This document shows positions 8,242 to 15,485 of a DNA stretch of 28,593 nucleotides, one piece after another. The stretch is taken from positions 1 through 28,593 of the forward strand of contig NZ_CAMIHH010000029.1 of assembly GCF_946220915.1 (NCBI RefSeq). The letters run 5' to 3'. This DNA comes from an uncultured Flavobacterium sp. GTDB taxonomy: Bacteria > Bacteroidota > Bacteroidia > Flavobacteriales > Flavobacteriaceae. The notes under the pieces are model-generated. The model was given only the letters and a program-made list of their open reading frames with translations, made no database searches and was not told the origin of the DNA. The translations under genes were made by a program, and so were the position numbers. The first letter of the stretch is position 1; the number at the start of each line of letters is the position of its first letter.

Positions 8242-8273
8242 TTACGCCAATAGGCATTTTTACAGTAAATTTG
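8242..8273 (+). promoter_or_regulatory. Probable promoter of the cystathionine gamma-synthase-like gene
   Basis: TAAATTTG (8266-8273) is a perfect TAnnTTTG. A TTA (8242-8244), one base off TTG, lies 21 bases upstream. The gene starts at 8307. Confidence 0.45.
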
Positions 8274-8306
8274 CTTAAAATATTCGACAAATAAACTACA
8301 CGTTAT

Positions 8307-9449
8307 ATGAAATTTAACACGAAAACCATACACGGCGGCCAACACCATGACCCGTCTACAGGTGCGGTAATGCCCCCGGTATACCAAACATCGACTTTTG
8401 TGCAATCAAGCCCGGGCGTGCACAGCGGCTACGAGTACAGCCGTGCTGCAAATCCTACGCGTACTGCATTGGAAAACGCTTTGGCCAGCATAGAGAACGG
8501 CGCGCGCGGGCTTGCTTTCTCTTCCGGGCTTGCGGCAACCGACTGTGTATTGCGAATGCTGAAAGCCGGAGACGAGGTAATTGCGATGGACGACCTGTAT
8601 GGAGGCACCTACCGGATGTTTACCCGTGTATATAAAGAAAGCGGCATAAAATTTCACTTTGTGGACATGAACGACCTGGACAAGTTCCAATCGCTGTTCA
8701 ATGGAAATACAAAGCTGGTTTGGGTGGAAACGCCAACCAACCCGCTGATGAAACTGGCCGACATTGAAGCCGTGGCCAAAATATGCAGGGAGAAACAAGT
8801 GCTTTTTGCAGTAGACAATACTTTTGCTACGCCGTACCTTCAACGCCCGTTGGAACTGGGGGCCGATATAGTAATGCATTCCGCTACCAAATACCTGGGC
8901 GGGCACAGCGACGTTATTGCCGGTGCGCTTATCATTAAAGATGCCCAACTGGGCGAGCAGCTGCACTTTTTGCAATTTGCCACCGGGGCAACGCTGGGCC
9001 CACAAGATTCGTTCCTTGTACTAAGGGGAATCAAAACGCTCCATTTGCGTATGCAGCGCCATTGTGAAAATGGTCAAAAAGTTGCCGAATACCTTAGTAA
9101 AAATCCGAAAATAAAAGCCGTATACTATCCCGGCCTTGAAAGCCATAAATTCCATGATCTTGCCAAAAGGCAGATGCAGGGCGGCTTTGGGGGCATGGTA
9201 TCATTTACGTTTACATCTGGCGAAAAGGCAGAAGCGGTAAAATTCCTTGAAAACCTTAAGGTTTTTACCCTGGCAGAATCGCTTGGCGGCGTGGAATCGC
9301 TGGCCAACCACCCGGCACTCATGACGCACGCCTCCATACCGGAAAACAAACGCCTTGAAATAGGCATTACCGACGACCTGGTGCGCCTTAGCGTAGGCAT
9401 TGAAGATGCCGAGGACCTTATTGCGGATATTGAACAGGCACTCAAGTAG
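8307..9449 (+). CDS. Cystathionine gamma-synthase / gamma-lyase family PLP enzyme
   Basis: The 380-residue protein belongs to the Cys/Met metabolism PLP-dependent enzymes (fold type I). Family marks are YSRAANPTR, the FSSGLAATD cofactor-binding turn, VETPTNPLM, the aspartate of AVDNTFATP, and the Schiff-base lysine Lys195 in HSATKYLGGHSD. The C-terminal ESLGGVESLANHPALMTH segment is also standard. Such enzymes either build cystathionine from an activated homoserine and cysteine (methionine synthesis) or cleave cystathionine or homocysteine. Sequence alone does not separate these; the overall look is nearest to proteins named cystathionine gamma-synthase in Flavobacteriaceae. It is a single cytoplasmic gene with its own promoter-like motif. 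A long inverted repeat follows its stop codon. Confidence 0.92.
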   Translation: MKFNTKTIHGGQHHDPSTGAVMPPVYQTSTFVQSSPGVHSGYEYSRAANPTRTALENALASIENGARGLAFSSGLAATDCVLRMLKAGDEVIAMDDLYGGTYRMFTRVYKESGIKFHFVDMNDLDKFQSLFNGNTKLVWVETPTNPLMKLADIEAVAKICREKQVLFAVDNTFATPYLQRPLELGADIVMHSATKYLGGHSDVIAGALIIKDAQLGEQLHFLQFATGATLGPQDSFLVLRGIKTLHLRMQRHCENGQKVAEYLSKNPKIKAVYYPGLESHKFHDLAKRQMQGGFGGMVSFTFTSGEKAEAVKFLENLKVFTLAESLGGVESLANHPALMTHASIPENKRLEIGITDDLVRLSVGIEDAEDLIADIEQALK

Positions 9450-9455
9450 TTTATA

Positions 9456-9525
9456 GTTTATTTGTTGATAGGTTTATATTTACCCACGTTGCCAAATAAA
9501 CAAATAAACCTATCAACAAATAAAC
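9456..9525. repeat. Perfect 22-bp inverted repeat (long hairpin) between PLP enzyme and gdhA
   Basis: The arms at 9456-9477 and 9504-9525 pair perfectly over 22 bases, with a 26-base loop. The core of each arm is TGTTGATAGG or its complement. The right arm and its flank (9495-9527) match a 32-base sequence in the leader of the DUF4286 gene at 2606-2637. After the right arm the plus strand reads CATTTTTC, so it may end transcription from the upstream gene, although the stem is AT-rich. It could instead be a dispersed repeat in head-to-head arrangement. Confidence 0.7.
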
Positions 9526-9533
9526 CATTTTTC

Positions 9534-9541
9534 TATATTTG
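9534..9541 (+). promoter_or_regulatory. Probable -7 element of the gdhA promoter
   Basis: TATATTTG is a perfect TAnnTTTG, 46 bases before the gdhA ATG. No TTG is found at the usual distance upstream; that position is occupied by the right arm of the inverted repeat. Confidence 0.4.
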
Positions 9542-9587
9542 CCCGGATTTACGAAAACGTTTTCTTAAAAACTAAACCATTCAACAC

Positions 9588-10931
9588 ATGACTAATAGCT
9601 TACAATCTTTTATGGACAGCGTTTCCAAAAGGAACGCCAACGAACCCGAGTTTCTCCAGGCAGTGCACGAAGTTGCCGAAACCGTGCTGCCATTCATCGA
9701 AAAGAACCCGAAATACCAGGGAAAAATGCTTCTTGAGCGCATGGTAGAAGCCGAAAGGGTAATCATCTTCCGTGTTACATGGCTTGATGACAAAGGCGAA
9801 ACACAGGTAAACAGGGGTTTCAGGATCCAGATGAATTCGGCAATCGGGCCATACAAAGGCGGGCTGCGCTTTCATCCTTCTGTAAACCTGAGCATCCTCA
9901 AATTCCTCGCTTTTGAGCAAACCTTCAAGAACAGCCTTACCACCCTTCCAATGGGCGGCGGTAAAGGAGGATCGGACTTTGATCCGAAAGGAAAATCAGA
10001 GAATGAGATCATGCGTTTTTGCCAAAGCTTCATGACGGAGCTCGCAAAGCACATTGGTGCAGATACCGATGTCCCTGCAGGAGATATTGGCGTTGGCGGA
10101 CGCGAAGTAGGCTTTATGTTTGGCCAGTACAAAAGGCTTAGGAACGAATTTACCGGCGTACTTACCGGCAAAGGCATCAGTTTTGGCGGGTCGCTTATCC
10201 GTCCGGAGGCTACCGGCTACGGCTGCGTATACTTTGCACAAAGCATGCTGAATACAAAAGGAGAAAGCTTTAATGGCAAAACGGTTGTGGTATCGGGATC
10301 TGGCAACGTGGCGCAATATGCTGCTGAAAAAGCAATGCAGTTGGGTGGCAAGGTAGTAACCTTTTCCGACTCTGCCGGATATATTTATGACGAAGAGGGC
10401 ATTAACGAAGAAAAGCTTGCCCACGTAATGGATATTAAAAACGTTCAGTACGCAAGGATAAGCGAATACACTAAAAAATACCCGAATGCCAAATATGTGG
10501 CTGGCGGCAAACCGTGGGAAGTGAAGTGTGACATAGCACTGCCATGCGCTACGCAAAATGAGTTGGATGGCAACGAGGCAAAACAACTTTTGGATAATGG
10601 CTGCATCTGCATAGCCGAAGGCGCGAACATGCCAAGCACCCCAGAAGCGGTTATCGAATTCCAAAAGGCTAAAATACTATTTGCACCGGGCAAGGCATCT
10701 AATGCCGGTGGCGTTGCAACATCGGGGCTCGAAATGTCGCAAAACTCGCTGCGCCTTAGCTGGACGAGGGAGGAAGTGGACGAGAGGCTGAAAAACATCA
10801 TGCACAACATCCATTCTGCATGCCTTACTTATGGCACGCAGGAAGACGGTTTTATTGACTATGTAAAAGGCGCCAACATTGCCGGCTTTGTAAAAGTTGC
10901 CGATGCCATGCTTGCCCAGGGAGTTGTATAG
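9588..10931 (+). CDS. gdhA: Glutamate dehydrogenase (hexameric, probably NADP-specific)
   Basis: GdhA reversibly aminates 2-oxoglutarate to glutamate and is a main route of ammonium assimilation. The 447-residue length fits the small hexameric class. Visible motifs are IGPYKGGLRFHPSVN, the catalytic LPMGGGKGGSDFDPKGKS (Lys126), VPAGDIGVGGREVGFMFGQYKR, and the Rossmann segment VVVSGSGNVAQYAAEKA in the coenzyme domain. The coenzyme choice (NADP) is inferred from similarity to bacterial GdhA. The ATG at 9588 follows an A-rich leader. A strong hairpin right after the stop codon probably terminates it. Confidence 0.96.
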   Translation: MTNSLQSFMDSVSKRNANEPEFLQAVHEVAETVLPFIEKNPKYQGKMLLERMVEAERVIIFRVTWLDDKGETQVNRGFRIQMNSAIGPYKGGLRFHPSVNLSILKFLAFEQTFKNSLTTLPMGGGKGGSDFDPKGKSENEIMRFCQSFMTELAKHIGADTDVPAGDIGVGGREVGFMFGQYKRLRNEFTGVLTGKGISFGGSLIRPEATGYGCVYFAQSMLNTKGESFNGKTVVVSGSGNVAQYAAEKAMQLGGKVVTFSDSAGYIYDEEGINEEKLAHVMDIKNVQYARISEYTKKYPNAKYVAGGKPWEVKCDIALPCATQNELDGNEAKQLLDNGCICIAEGANMPSTPEAVIEFQKAKILFAPGKASNAGGVATSGLEMSQNSLRLSWTREEVDERLKNIMHNIHSACLTYGTQEDGFIDYVKGANIAGFVKVADAMLAQGVV

Positions 10932-10952
10932 TACTAATTTTCCATATAACCA

Positions 10953-10976
10953 AAAGCTGCCCAAACGGGCAGCTTT
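10953..10976. terminator. Bidirectional intrinsic terminator between gdhA and the small lipoprotein gene
   Basis: A perfect 10-bp stem (AAAGCTGCCC / GGGCAGCTTT) with a 4-base AAAC loop sits 21 bases after the gdhA stop and one base from the stop codon of the convergent lipoprotein gene. The stem is GC-rich in the middle and bounded by A and T runs, so it can serve both strands. Confidence 0.8.
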
Positions 10977-10977
10977 G

Positions 10978-11484
10978 TTATTTTATGGCAATGATTGCCT
11001 GGCTGAGCCGCTGTTCTTCGACAATACTGTCATTGAGTTTGATGGCAAGCCTGCCACCTGAATAATCCAGCAGGCCATCCTCTACCCTGTAGTACCCTGC
11101 CTTGCCACGGCAAAAGCATTGTACACCAAAAAGCATTTTAACGTTTTTAGGGCTTGCATTATGCAGGTCGGATAGCTCATTATCGGTTTCAAAAATGATT
11201 GTTTCCTGGTACTGCGCATCTTCAAGATCTTTAGGAGCTATAAATTCATAGGTATACCGCATGACTACTTTGCCCGGATTATCTTCAAGCGAATAATAAG
11301 GCATCCCCGTAGCATCGTTTTGGACCACCAGCTTTTTATCTTTCAGGACTTCAAACCGGCATTCCCCATTTTCGGGGCATTGGCTTTCAATGATGTGCTT
11401 ACCGCCTATAAAAGCGGCGGCTCCTTTTTTAGGTGCACAGGCTGTAAGCAAAAATGGCAGCAGTGCAATTGCGATTTTATTCAT
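10978..11484 (-). CDS. Small lipoprotein of unknown function
   Basis: The 168-residue protein begins MNKIAIALLPFLLTACAPKK, a clear lipoprotein signal peptide with the lipidation cysteine at residue 16. An in-frame start 13 codons upstream would spoil the signal peptide, so the ATG at 11484 is chosen. The mature part is probably beta-rich (FEVLKDKKLVVQND, VVMRYTYEF, YQETIIFET) and has a cysteine pair at QCFCRGKAG. I do not recognise a family. It shares a terminator with gdhA at its 3' end, and a perfect 9-bp inverted repeat lies just upstream of the start. Confidence 0.8.
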   Translation of the reverse strand: MNKIAIALLPFLLTACAPKKGAAAFIGGKHIIESQCPENGECRFEVLKDKKLVVQNDATGMPYYSLEDNPGKVVMRYTYEFIAPKDLEDAQYQETIIFETDNELSDLHNASPKNVKMLFGVQCFCRGKAGYYRVEDGLLDYSGGRLAIKLNDSIVEEQRLSQAIIAIK

Positions 11485-11489
11485 GGCAG

Positions 11490-11511
11490 GTATCTTTACT
11501 GCTAAAGATAC
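11490..11511. promoter_or_regulatory. Perfect 9-bp inverted repeat upstream of the lipoprotein gene (candidate operator or leader hairpin)
   Basis: GTATCTTTA (11490-11498) and TAAAGATAC (11503-11511) form a perfect 22-bp dyad with a 4-base centre. It begins 5 bases upstream of the lipoprotein ATG. A -7-like TAATTTCG on the minus strand overlaps its far edge (11511-11518). It could be a repressor site over the transcription start, or an RNA hairpin over the ribosome-binding region. Confidence 0.5.
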
Positions 11512-11534
11512 GAAATTAAACACTGGATCTCTCC

Positions 11535-12158
11535 CTATTTTCCATTATAGCTGCTCATGGTATTGGCCAAACCGGAAAGCACAAACGATCTTACCGCTTC
11601 GGATGCCATGTCCAGGCGCTCGGGCAATTTGGCTTTTTCATCTTCGTCCCATTCGCCCAGCACATAGTTTACCTGCTGGCCCTTCTTAAAATCATCGCTT
11701 ATCCCAAAACGGAAACGCGCATAATCGGTTGTGTTCAAAATTTGCTGGGTATTCTTGAGGCCGTTGTGTCCGCCATCGCTTCCTTTGGCTTTAATACGTA
11801 TTGTACCGAACGGTATATTCAGGTCATCGGTCACTACAAGTAAATTTTCTACCGGGATGTTTTCTTTATCCAGCCAAAATTTTATGGCCTTCCCGCTAAG
11901 GTTCATATAGGTGTTGGGCTTGAGCAGGAACACTGTTTTTCCTTTCAGCTTTACCTCGGCCATAGTGCCCAGCTTTACAGTTTCAAAGGATGTGCCTTCC
12001 TGTTTTGCAATGTGGTCGGCTACTTTAAAGCCAATATTGTGGCGGGTATTTACATATTCGGCGCCTATGTTGCCAAGGCACGCTATAAGGTACTTCTTCA
12101 TGGGATCGACGGGTTCTTTCTCGTGTTTTGTTGCGAAAAGGGAGGTTAGCCATTTCAT
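11535..12158 (-). CDS. pth: Peptidyl-tRNA hydrolase
   Basis: Pth cleaves peptidyl-tRNA released from stalled ribosomes and recycles the tRNA. With the ATG at 12158 the protein has 207 residues. It has a basic N-terminal extension of about 19 residues, as is common in Flavobacteriaceae, before the core start MKKYLIACLGNIG. Active-site features are the catalytic His40 in NTRHNIGF, KPNTYMNLSG, DDLNIPFG and GSDGGHNGLKN. An upstream in-frame start at 12194 would run into the ketoacyl synthase gene and add atypical sequence. It follows that gene by 16 bases on the same strand and could be co-transcribed. Confidence 0.94.
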   Translation of the reverse strand: MKWLTSLFATKHEKEPVDPMKKYLIACLGNIGAEYVNTRHNIGFKVADHIAKQEGTSFETVKLGTMAEVKLKGKTVFLLKPNTYMNLSGKAIKFWLDKENIPVENLLVVTDDLNIPFGTIRIKAKGSDGGHNGLKNTQQILNTTDYARFRFGISDDFKKGQQVNYVLGEWDEDEKAKLPERLDMASEAVRSFVLSGLANTMSSYNGK

Positions 12159-12174
12159 TGTACAAAGATAGCAT

Positions 12175-13308
12175 CTATTTTGAAACCAGGACACTTACCG
12201 CATTGCCCCCAAAGCCTACTGCGTTCACCAGGATATTTTTAATATTGCGGCCCAGCGGCTGTTTAAGAAATGGCACATTGATAAAGTAATTGTGCTGCAG
12301 CATCAGTACCGCAAGTTCGAGGCTCATAAGCCCTGATGCGCCAAAGGTGTGGCCTGTTTTCCATTTGTTGGTGGTAAGCAAAGGCAGGCTTTCGCCGAAT
12401 ACCTCCCTGATAGCCCTGTATTCTGAAAGGTCGCCCTTAATTGTACCCGGCGCATGCATTACAACTACATCTATCTGTGACGCATCAATGCCATTAATTG
12501 CCATGCGCATCGATTTTTGAAGGCATTCCGCCGTTGCCGAAAGTGATGCGCCATGCACAAGGGCCTCCGTCGCATAACCGATCCCTTCTATATAAGCCAG
12601 TGCATTTGAGCTTCTGCCCGATTCGAGGCATGCCATGCCTGCGGCTTCACCCAGCACCAGGGTATTTGTTTTTTTATCCAGGTCCAGGGCACGCGAAGGA
12701 TATTCCCCGGTTTCCTGCGAATAGATTTTCATGCCCTGCATCTGGGCGATGGTAAATGGCGTGAGGGGCGCTTCGCTGCCGCCTACCAGGAATTTATTGG
12801 CCATGCCGCTATTGAGCCATGCTACGCCGTTAAGTACCGCATGCAGCGCGGTGGAACAGGTAATGGAATGCGATATATCAGGACCCACGGCTTTTAAATC
12901 CTGTGCCACCCAGGAAGCGATATTGCCCAACGTGGTTGCAGGTGAAGCATGTGCTCCGGCCAACCCTGTTGCCATGAATTCGGAATGGTGCTTTTCGAAA
13001 ACCCCTGTCGCGCCACGGGAAGAACCTATATTGATGCCGAAATTTGCATCGTTCCACCCAGCATTTTGCAAGGCTCTCCTCGAAGCAAGTATAGCATAAA
13101 GCACCGACTTATCGAGATGGCGGTAATGAGGGCTGGAGTTACGCACCGACGCTACTTCGTCCAGTTCTTTCTGCGGAAGCTGCGCAACGGGAACACCAAG
13201 CGCGGCAGTAGCCATACAGGGCTTTTCGTCGAGATAGCTTTGCCAGACCTCTTTAGCGTTGCCGCCCAGCGGCGATACGGAACCTATTGAAACGATAGAG
13301 ATGGTCAT
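12175..13308 (-). CDS. Beta-ketoacyl synthase (FabF-like) in the biotin cluster
   Basis: This is a 377-residue condensing enzyme of the thiolase fold. The nucleophile is Cys151 in ITCSTALHAV. The first active-site His is His285 in VMHAPGTIKGD, where the usual HGTGT is changed to HAPGT, and the second is His320 in NKWKTGHTFGASG, with the family lysine nearby. It is shorter than typical FabF (about 410). The ATG at 13308 gives MTISIVSIGSVSPLGG; the track-style upstream start adds eight unlikely residues. It sits beside bioA and bioD, and such synthases recur next to biotin genes in Bacteroidota, so a role in making the pimeloyl chain is a reasonable inference, unproven here. It has its own promoter-like motif and precedes pth. 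Confidence 0.9.
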   Translation of the reverse strand: MTISIVSIGSVSPLGGNAKEVWQSYLDEKPCMATAALGVPVAQLPQKELDEVASVRNSSPHYRHLDKSVLYAILASRRALQNAGWNDANFGINIGSSRGATGVFEKHHSEFMATGLAGAHASPATTLGNIASWVAQDLKAVGPDISHSITCSTALHAVLNGVAWLNSGMANKFLVGGSEAPLTPFTIAQMQGMKIYSQETGEYPSRALDLDKKTNTLVLGEAAGMACLESGRSSNALAYIEGIGYATEALVHGASLSATAECLQKSMRMAINGIDASQIDVVVMHAPGTIKGDLSEYRAIREVFGESLPLLTTNKWKTGHTFGASGLMSLELAVLMLQHNYFINVPFLKQPLGRNIKNILVNAVGFGGNAVSVLVSK

Positions 13309-13329
13309 GCCAATGCAATAGAATTTAAA

Positions 13330-13361
13330 CAAAAATACACAATAAAAAACCTTTATGCCAA
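13330..13361 (-). promoter_or_regulatory. Probable promoter of the ketoacyl synthase-pth genes
   Basis: On the minus strand TTG (13359-13361), 21 bases, then TATTTTTG (13330-13337) match the Bacteroidota consensus perfectly at both boxes. The element is 21 bases from the ATG and lies in the 66-base gap after bioA. Confidence 0.55.
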
Positions 13362-13374
13362 CGGGGTTCCTGTA

Positions 13375-14685
13375 TTAATTTACCTCATCGACAGCCCGTT
13401 TTACAACACTGTAAACACTGTCCAACAGTTCATCGTCCATGCTATACGGTGGGAGGATGTATACTACATTTCCAACAGGCCTCAATATAATGCCGTTTTT
13501 TAAAAAGAATCCATAAAGCCTGTTGCGAAAGCCACCGTAATAATCCTCGTTGCCTTCACGCAAGATTTCGAGGGCAAGGATAACGCCCAATACCCGAACC
13601 GATTTTACCTTTGGGTGACTTTCCATTTCCCGGCCAAAGGCAACGTGTTTTTGGTTTATTCGCCTTAGGTTATCCTGCATTTCCCGCGTTTGCAGGAGGT
13701 CGAGGCCGGCCAGTGCGGCTGCGCATCCTGTTGGATTTGCCGTGAAAGTATGCCCGTGAAACAGCGCCTTATTCACATCATCATCATAAAAGCCATCGAA
13801 TAATTCCTGTGTGAACGAGGTTATGGCCATGGGGATGGTTCCGCCGGTAAGCGCCTTGGAGAGGCACATCATGTCGGGCTGCTGCGTGAGGTAATCGCAC
13901 GCAAAGGTTTTACCGGTTTTGCCAAAGCCGGTCATCACTTCATCGGCAATGGTGAAAATACCGTTCTCCTTACATATCGCCATCAGTACATCGAGGGCGT
14001 GGGGCTCATACATCACCATGCCTGCTGCACCCTGCACTAATGGTTCGAATAGGAAGGCAGCATACTCGCCCGTGGCAGCAAGTACTTTTAATCTTTCCCT
14101 GCTTTCCTGTTCTTTTCCCTCAATGGGAACAGGTATGCGCTCTACCTCAATGAGCGAGCCCCGGAATGCTTCTGTAAAAAAAGATATGCCGCTTGCTGCC
14201 ATGGCAGCAAAAGTATCGCCATGGAAAGCGTTTTCGAAAGCAATTATTTTGGTTCGCTTTTCTCCCTTATTATAAAAATACTGGAGCGCAACTTTAATGG
14301 CTATCTCTACCGCAGTAGATCCATTATCTGAAAAAAAGAGCTTTTGCTGGCCGGACGGAAGCATCTCCATCAGCCTTTCGGCCAAAAGCACTGCTGGCTC
14401 GTGGGTAAACCCGCCAAACAGCACATGCTCCAGCGAAGTTAGCTGCTTGTAAATGGCATCAGCTATATATTTATTGCTGTGCCCGTAGGGATTTACCCAC
14501 CATGATGCAATGGCATCTATGTATCGCCTGCCATCCTCATCCCATAAGAGTGCACCTTCTCCCCTTACAATGCCTATGGGCGGTGGTGCGGTTTTGTGCT
14601 GGGTATAGGGGTGCCAAAGGTGCTGGCCATCTCTTTCTGCGAGCCCTCCGGCCTTCGGAGAGGTTGTGGTGTGTATAATGCTCAT
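13375..14685 (-). CDS. bioA: Adenosylmethionine-8-amino-7-oxononanoate aminotransferase BioA
   Basis: BioA converts 8-amino-7-oxononanoate (KAPA) to 7,8-diaminononanoate (DAPA), in the best-known enzymes with S-adenosylmethionine as amino donor. This is a fold type I PLP aminotransferase of 436 residues. Typical BioA features are HLWHPYTQ (residues 22-29), SWWVNPYGHSN (61-71), GGFTHEPA (91-98), the PLP aspartate in IADEVMTGFGKTG (Asp248) and the Schiff-base lysine Lys277 in LSKALTGGT. Its ATG overlaps the bioD stop codon by one base (TAATG), which points to coupled translation in a bioD-bioA operon. Confidence 0.96.
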   Translation of the reverse strand: MSIIHTTTSPKAGGLAERDGQHLWHPYTQHKTAPPPIGIVRGEGALLWDEDGRRYIDAIASWWVNPYGHSNKYIADAIYKQLTSLEHVLFGGFTHEPAVLLAERLMEMLPSGQQKLFFSDNGSTAVEIAIKVALQYFYNKGEKRTKIIAFENAFHGDTFAAMAASGISFFTEAFRGSLIEVERIPVPIEGKEQESRERLKVLAATGEYAAFLFEPLVQGAAGMVMYEPHALDVLMAICKENGIFTIADEVMTGFGKTGKTFACDYLTQQPDMMCLSKALTGGTIPMAITSFTQELFDGFYDDDVNKALFHGHTFTANPTGCAAALAGLDLLQTREMQDNLRRINQKHVAFGREMESHPKVKSVRVLGVILALEILREGNEDYYGGFRNRLYGFFLKNGIILRPVGNVVYILPPYSMDDELLDSVYSVVKRAVDEVN

Positions 14686-15302
14686 TATATGTTCAATAAA
14701 TTTTCCCTGAAACGATCGGCATAGTCCAGGACCACATTTTTATCAAAATAAGGCTCGTTCTCTATTCGCCCGATCAATTTAACACCCGTCTTTTCGAGGA
14801 TGATGTTTTCTGTTGCCAGATTCTCGTTGCCATTGAAAATAATTCCCGCTACCGTTATGCCCCTGCCCTTTAAAACTTCAAGGGTCATCAATGTATGATT
14901 GATGCTGCCAAGGTAATTGCGGCTTACAACGATCACTTTATGGCCGGGCCGTATCATGTTTGCCACCACATCGGTATCATTCAGCGGCACGAGTATTCCG
15001 CCGGCACCTTCAATTACCAGATGGTTTTTTGTTTCGGGTTCAGCCATACTTTTAAGATCAATGTCCACATTGTCAATTGCTGCCGCAAGGTGTGGGCTGG
15101 CAGGCGTATTGAGCGCATAGCTGTTTGGGAATATCCGGGTGACCGCATTCGAAATATAACGCTGTATTTTATGACTGTCAGCGTCGTGAAGGTCGCCCGC
15201 CTGTATGGGTTTCCAGTAATCGGCCTGCAGTGCCTCGGTAATTATGGCTGAGGCAATTGTTTTTCCTACATCGGTGCCTGTGCCGGTAATAAATAATTTC
15301 AT
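14685..15302 (-). CDS. bioD: Dethiobiotin synthase BioD
   Basis: BioD uses ATP and CO2 to close the ureido ring of dethiobiotin from DAPA, the step after BioA. The 205-residue protein has the P-loop GTGTDVGKT at residues 7-15, KPIQAGD (the flavobacterial form of KPV.AG) and VIEGAGGILVPLND in the middle. The ATG at 15302 gives the normal MKLFITGTGTDVGKT start. It is the first gene of bioD-bioA and shares a 183-base divergent region with the AI-2E permease gene. That region carries an inverted repeat covering the likely bioD promoter. Confidence 0.95.
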   Translation of the reverse strand: MKLFITGTGTDVGKTIASAIITEALQADYWKPIQAGDLHDADSHKIQRYISNAVTRIFPNSYALNTPASPHLAAAIDNVDIDLKSMAEPETKNHLVIEGAGGILVPLNDTDVVANMIRPGHKVIVVSRNYLGSINHTLMTLEVLKGRGITVAGIIFNGNENLATENIILEKTGVKLIGRIENEPYFDKNVVLDYADRFRENLLNI

Positions 15303-15315
15303 TTATGATTGTTTC

Positions 15316-15352
15316 AGCTGCAAATTTACAAACTAATTGTGCCTTTGCAGCT
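15316..15352. promoter_or_regulatory. Inverted repeat over the bioD promoter region (candidate operator)
   Basis: AGCTGCAAA (15316-15324) and TTTGCAGCT (15344-15352) are perfect 9-base inverted arms separated by 19 bases. The left arm overlaps the bioD -7 element. The shape fits a dimeric repressor binding two half-sites or a DNA loop. It differs from the BirA and BioR site patterns I know. Confidence 0.45.
15321..15328 (-). promoter_or_regulatory. Probable -7 element of the bioD-bioA promoter
   Basis: TAAATTTG on the minus strand is a perfect TAnnTTTG, 18 bases before the bioD ATG. The nearest TTG is 25 bases upstream, slightly beyond the usual spacing. Confidence 0.4.
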
Positions 15353-15443
15353 ACAAAATCTGACAGCAGCGAGGCAATGCCATTTAATGAAAAGGTCAGG
15401 AGAATTTTAATAAAATATTACCAATAAGCGATTTAACAATTCT

Positions 15444-15451
15444 TAATTTTG
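15444..15451 (+). promoter_or_regulatory. Probable -7 element of the AI-2E permease promoter
   Basis: TAATTTTG is a perfect TAnnTTTG, 34 bases before the permease ATG. A TTA, one base off TTG, lies 23 bases upstream. Confidence 0.4.
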
Positions 15452-15485
15452 GCTAGAATCTCACTTAATTAACACGTTTTTACTG

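Noticed and set aside
9456..9527. Repeats as the start of a CRISPR array
   Set aside because: There are only two inverted arms and one distant copy, with no regular spacers and no cas genes.
9996..10664. 222-codon minus-strand frame opposite gdhA
   Set aside because: It is antisense to the most conserved part of gdhA and rich in Phe, Cys and His in the manner of reverse-frame translation; no leader or motif supports it.
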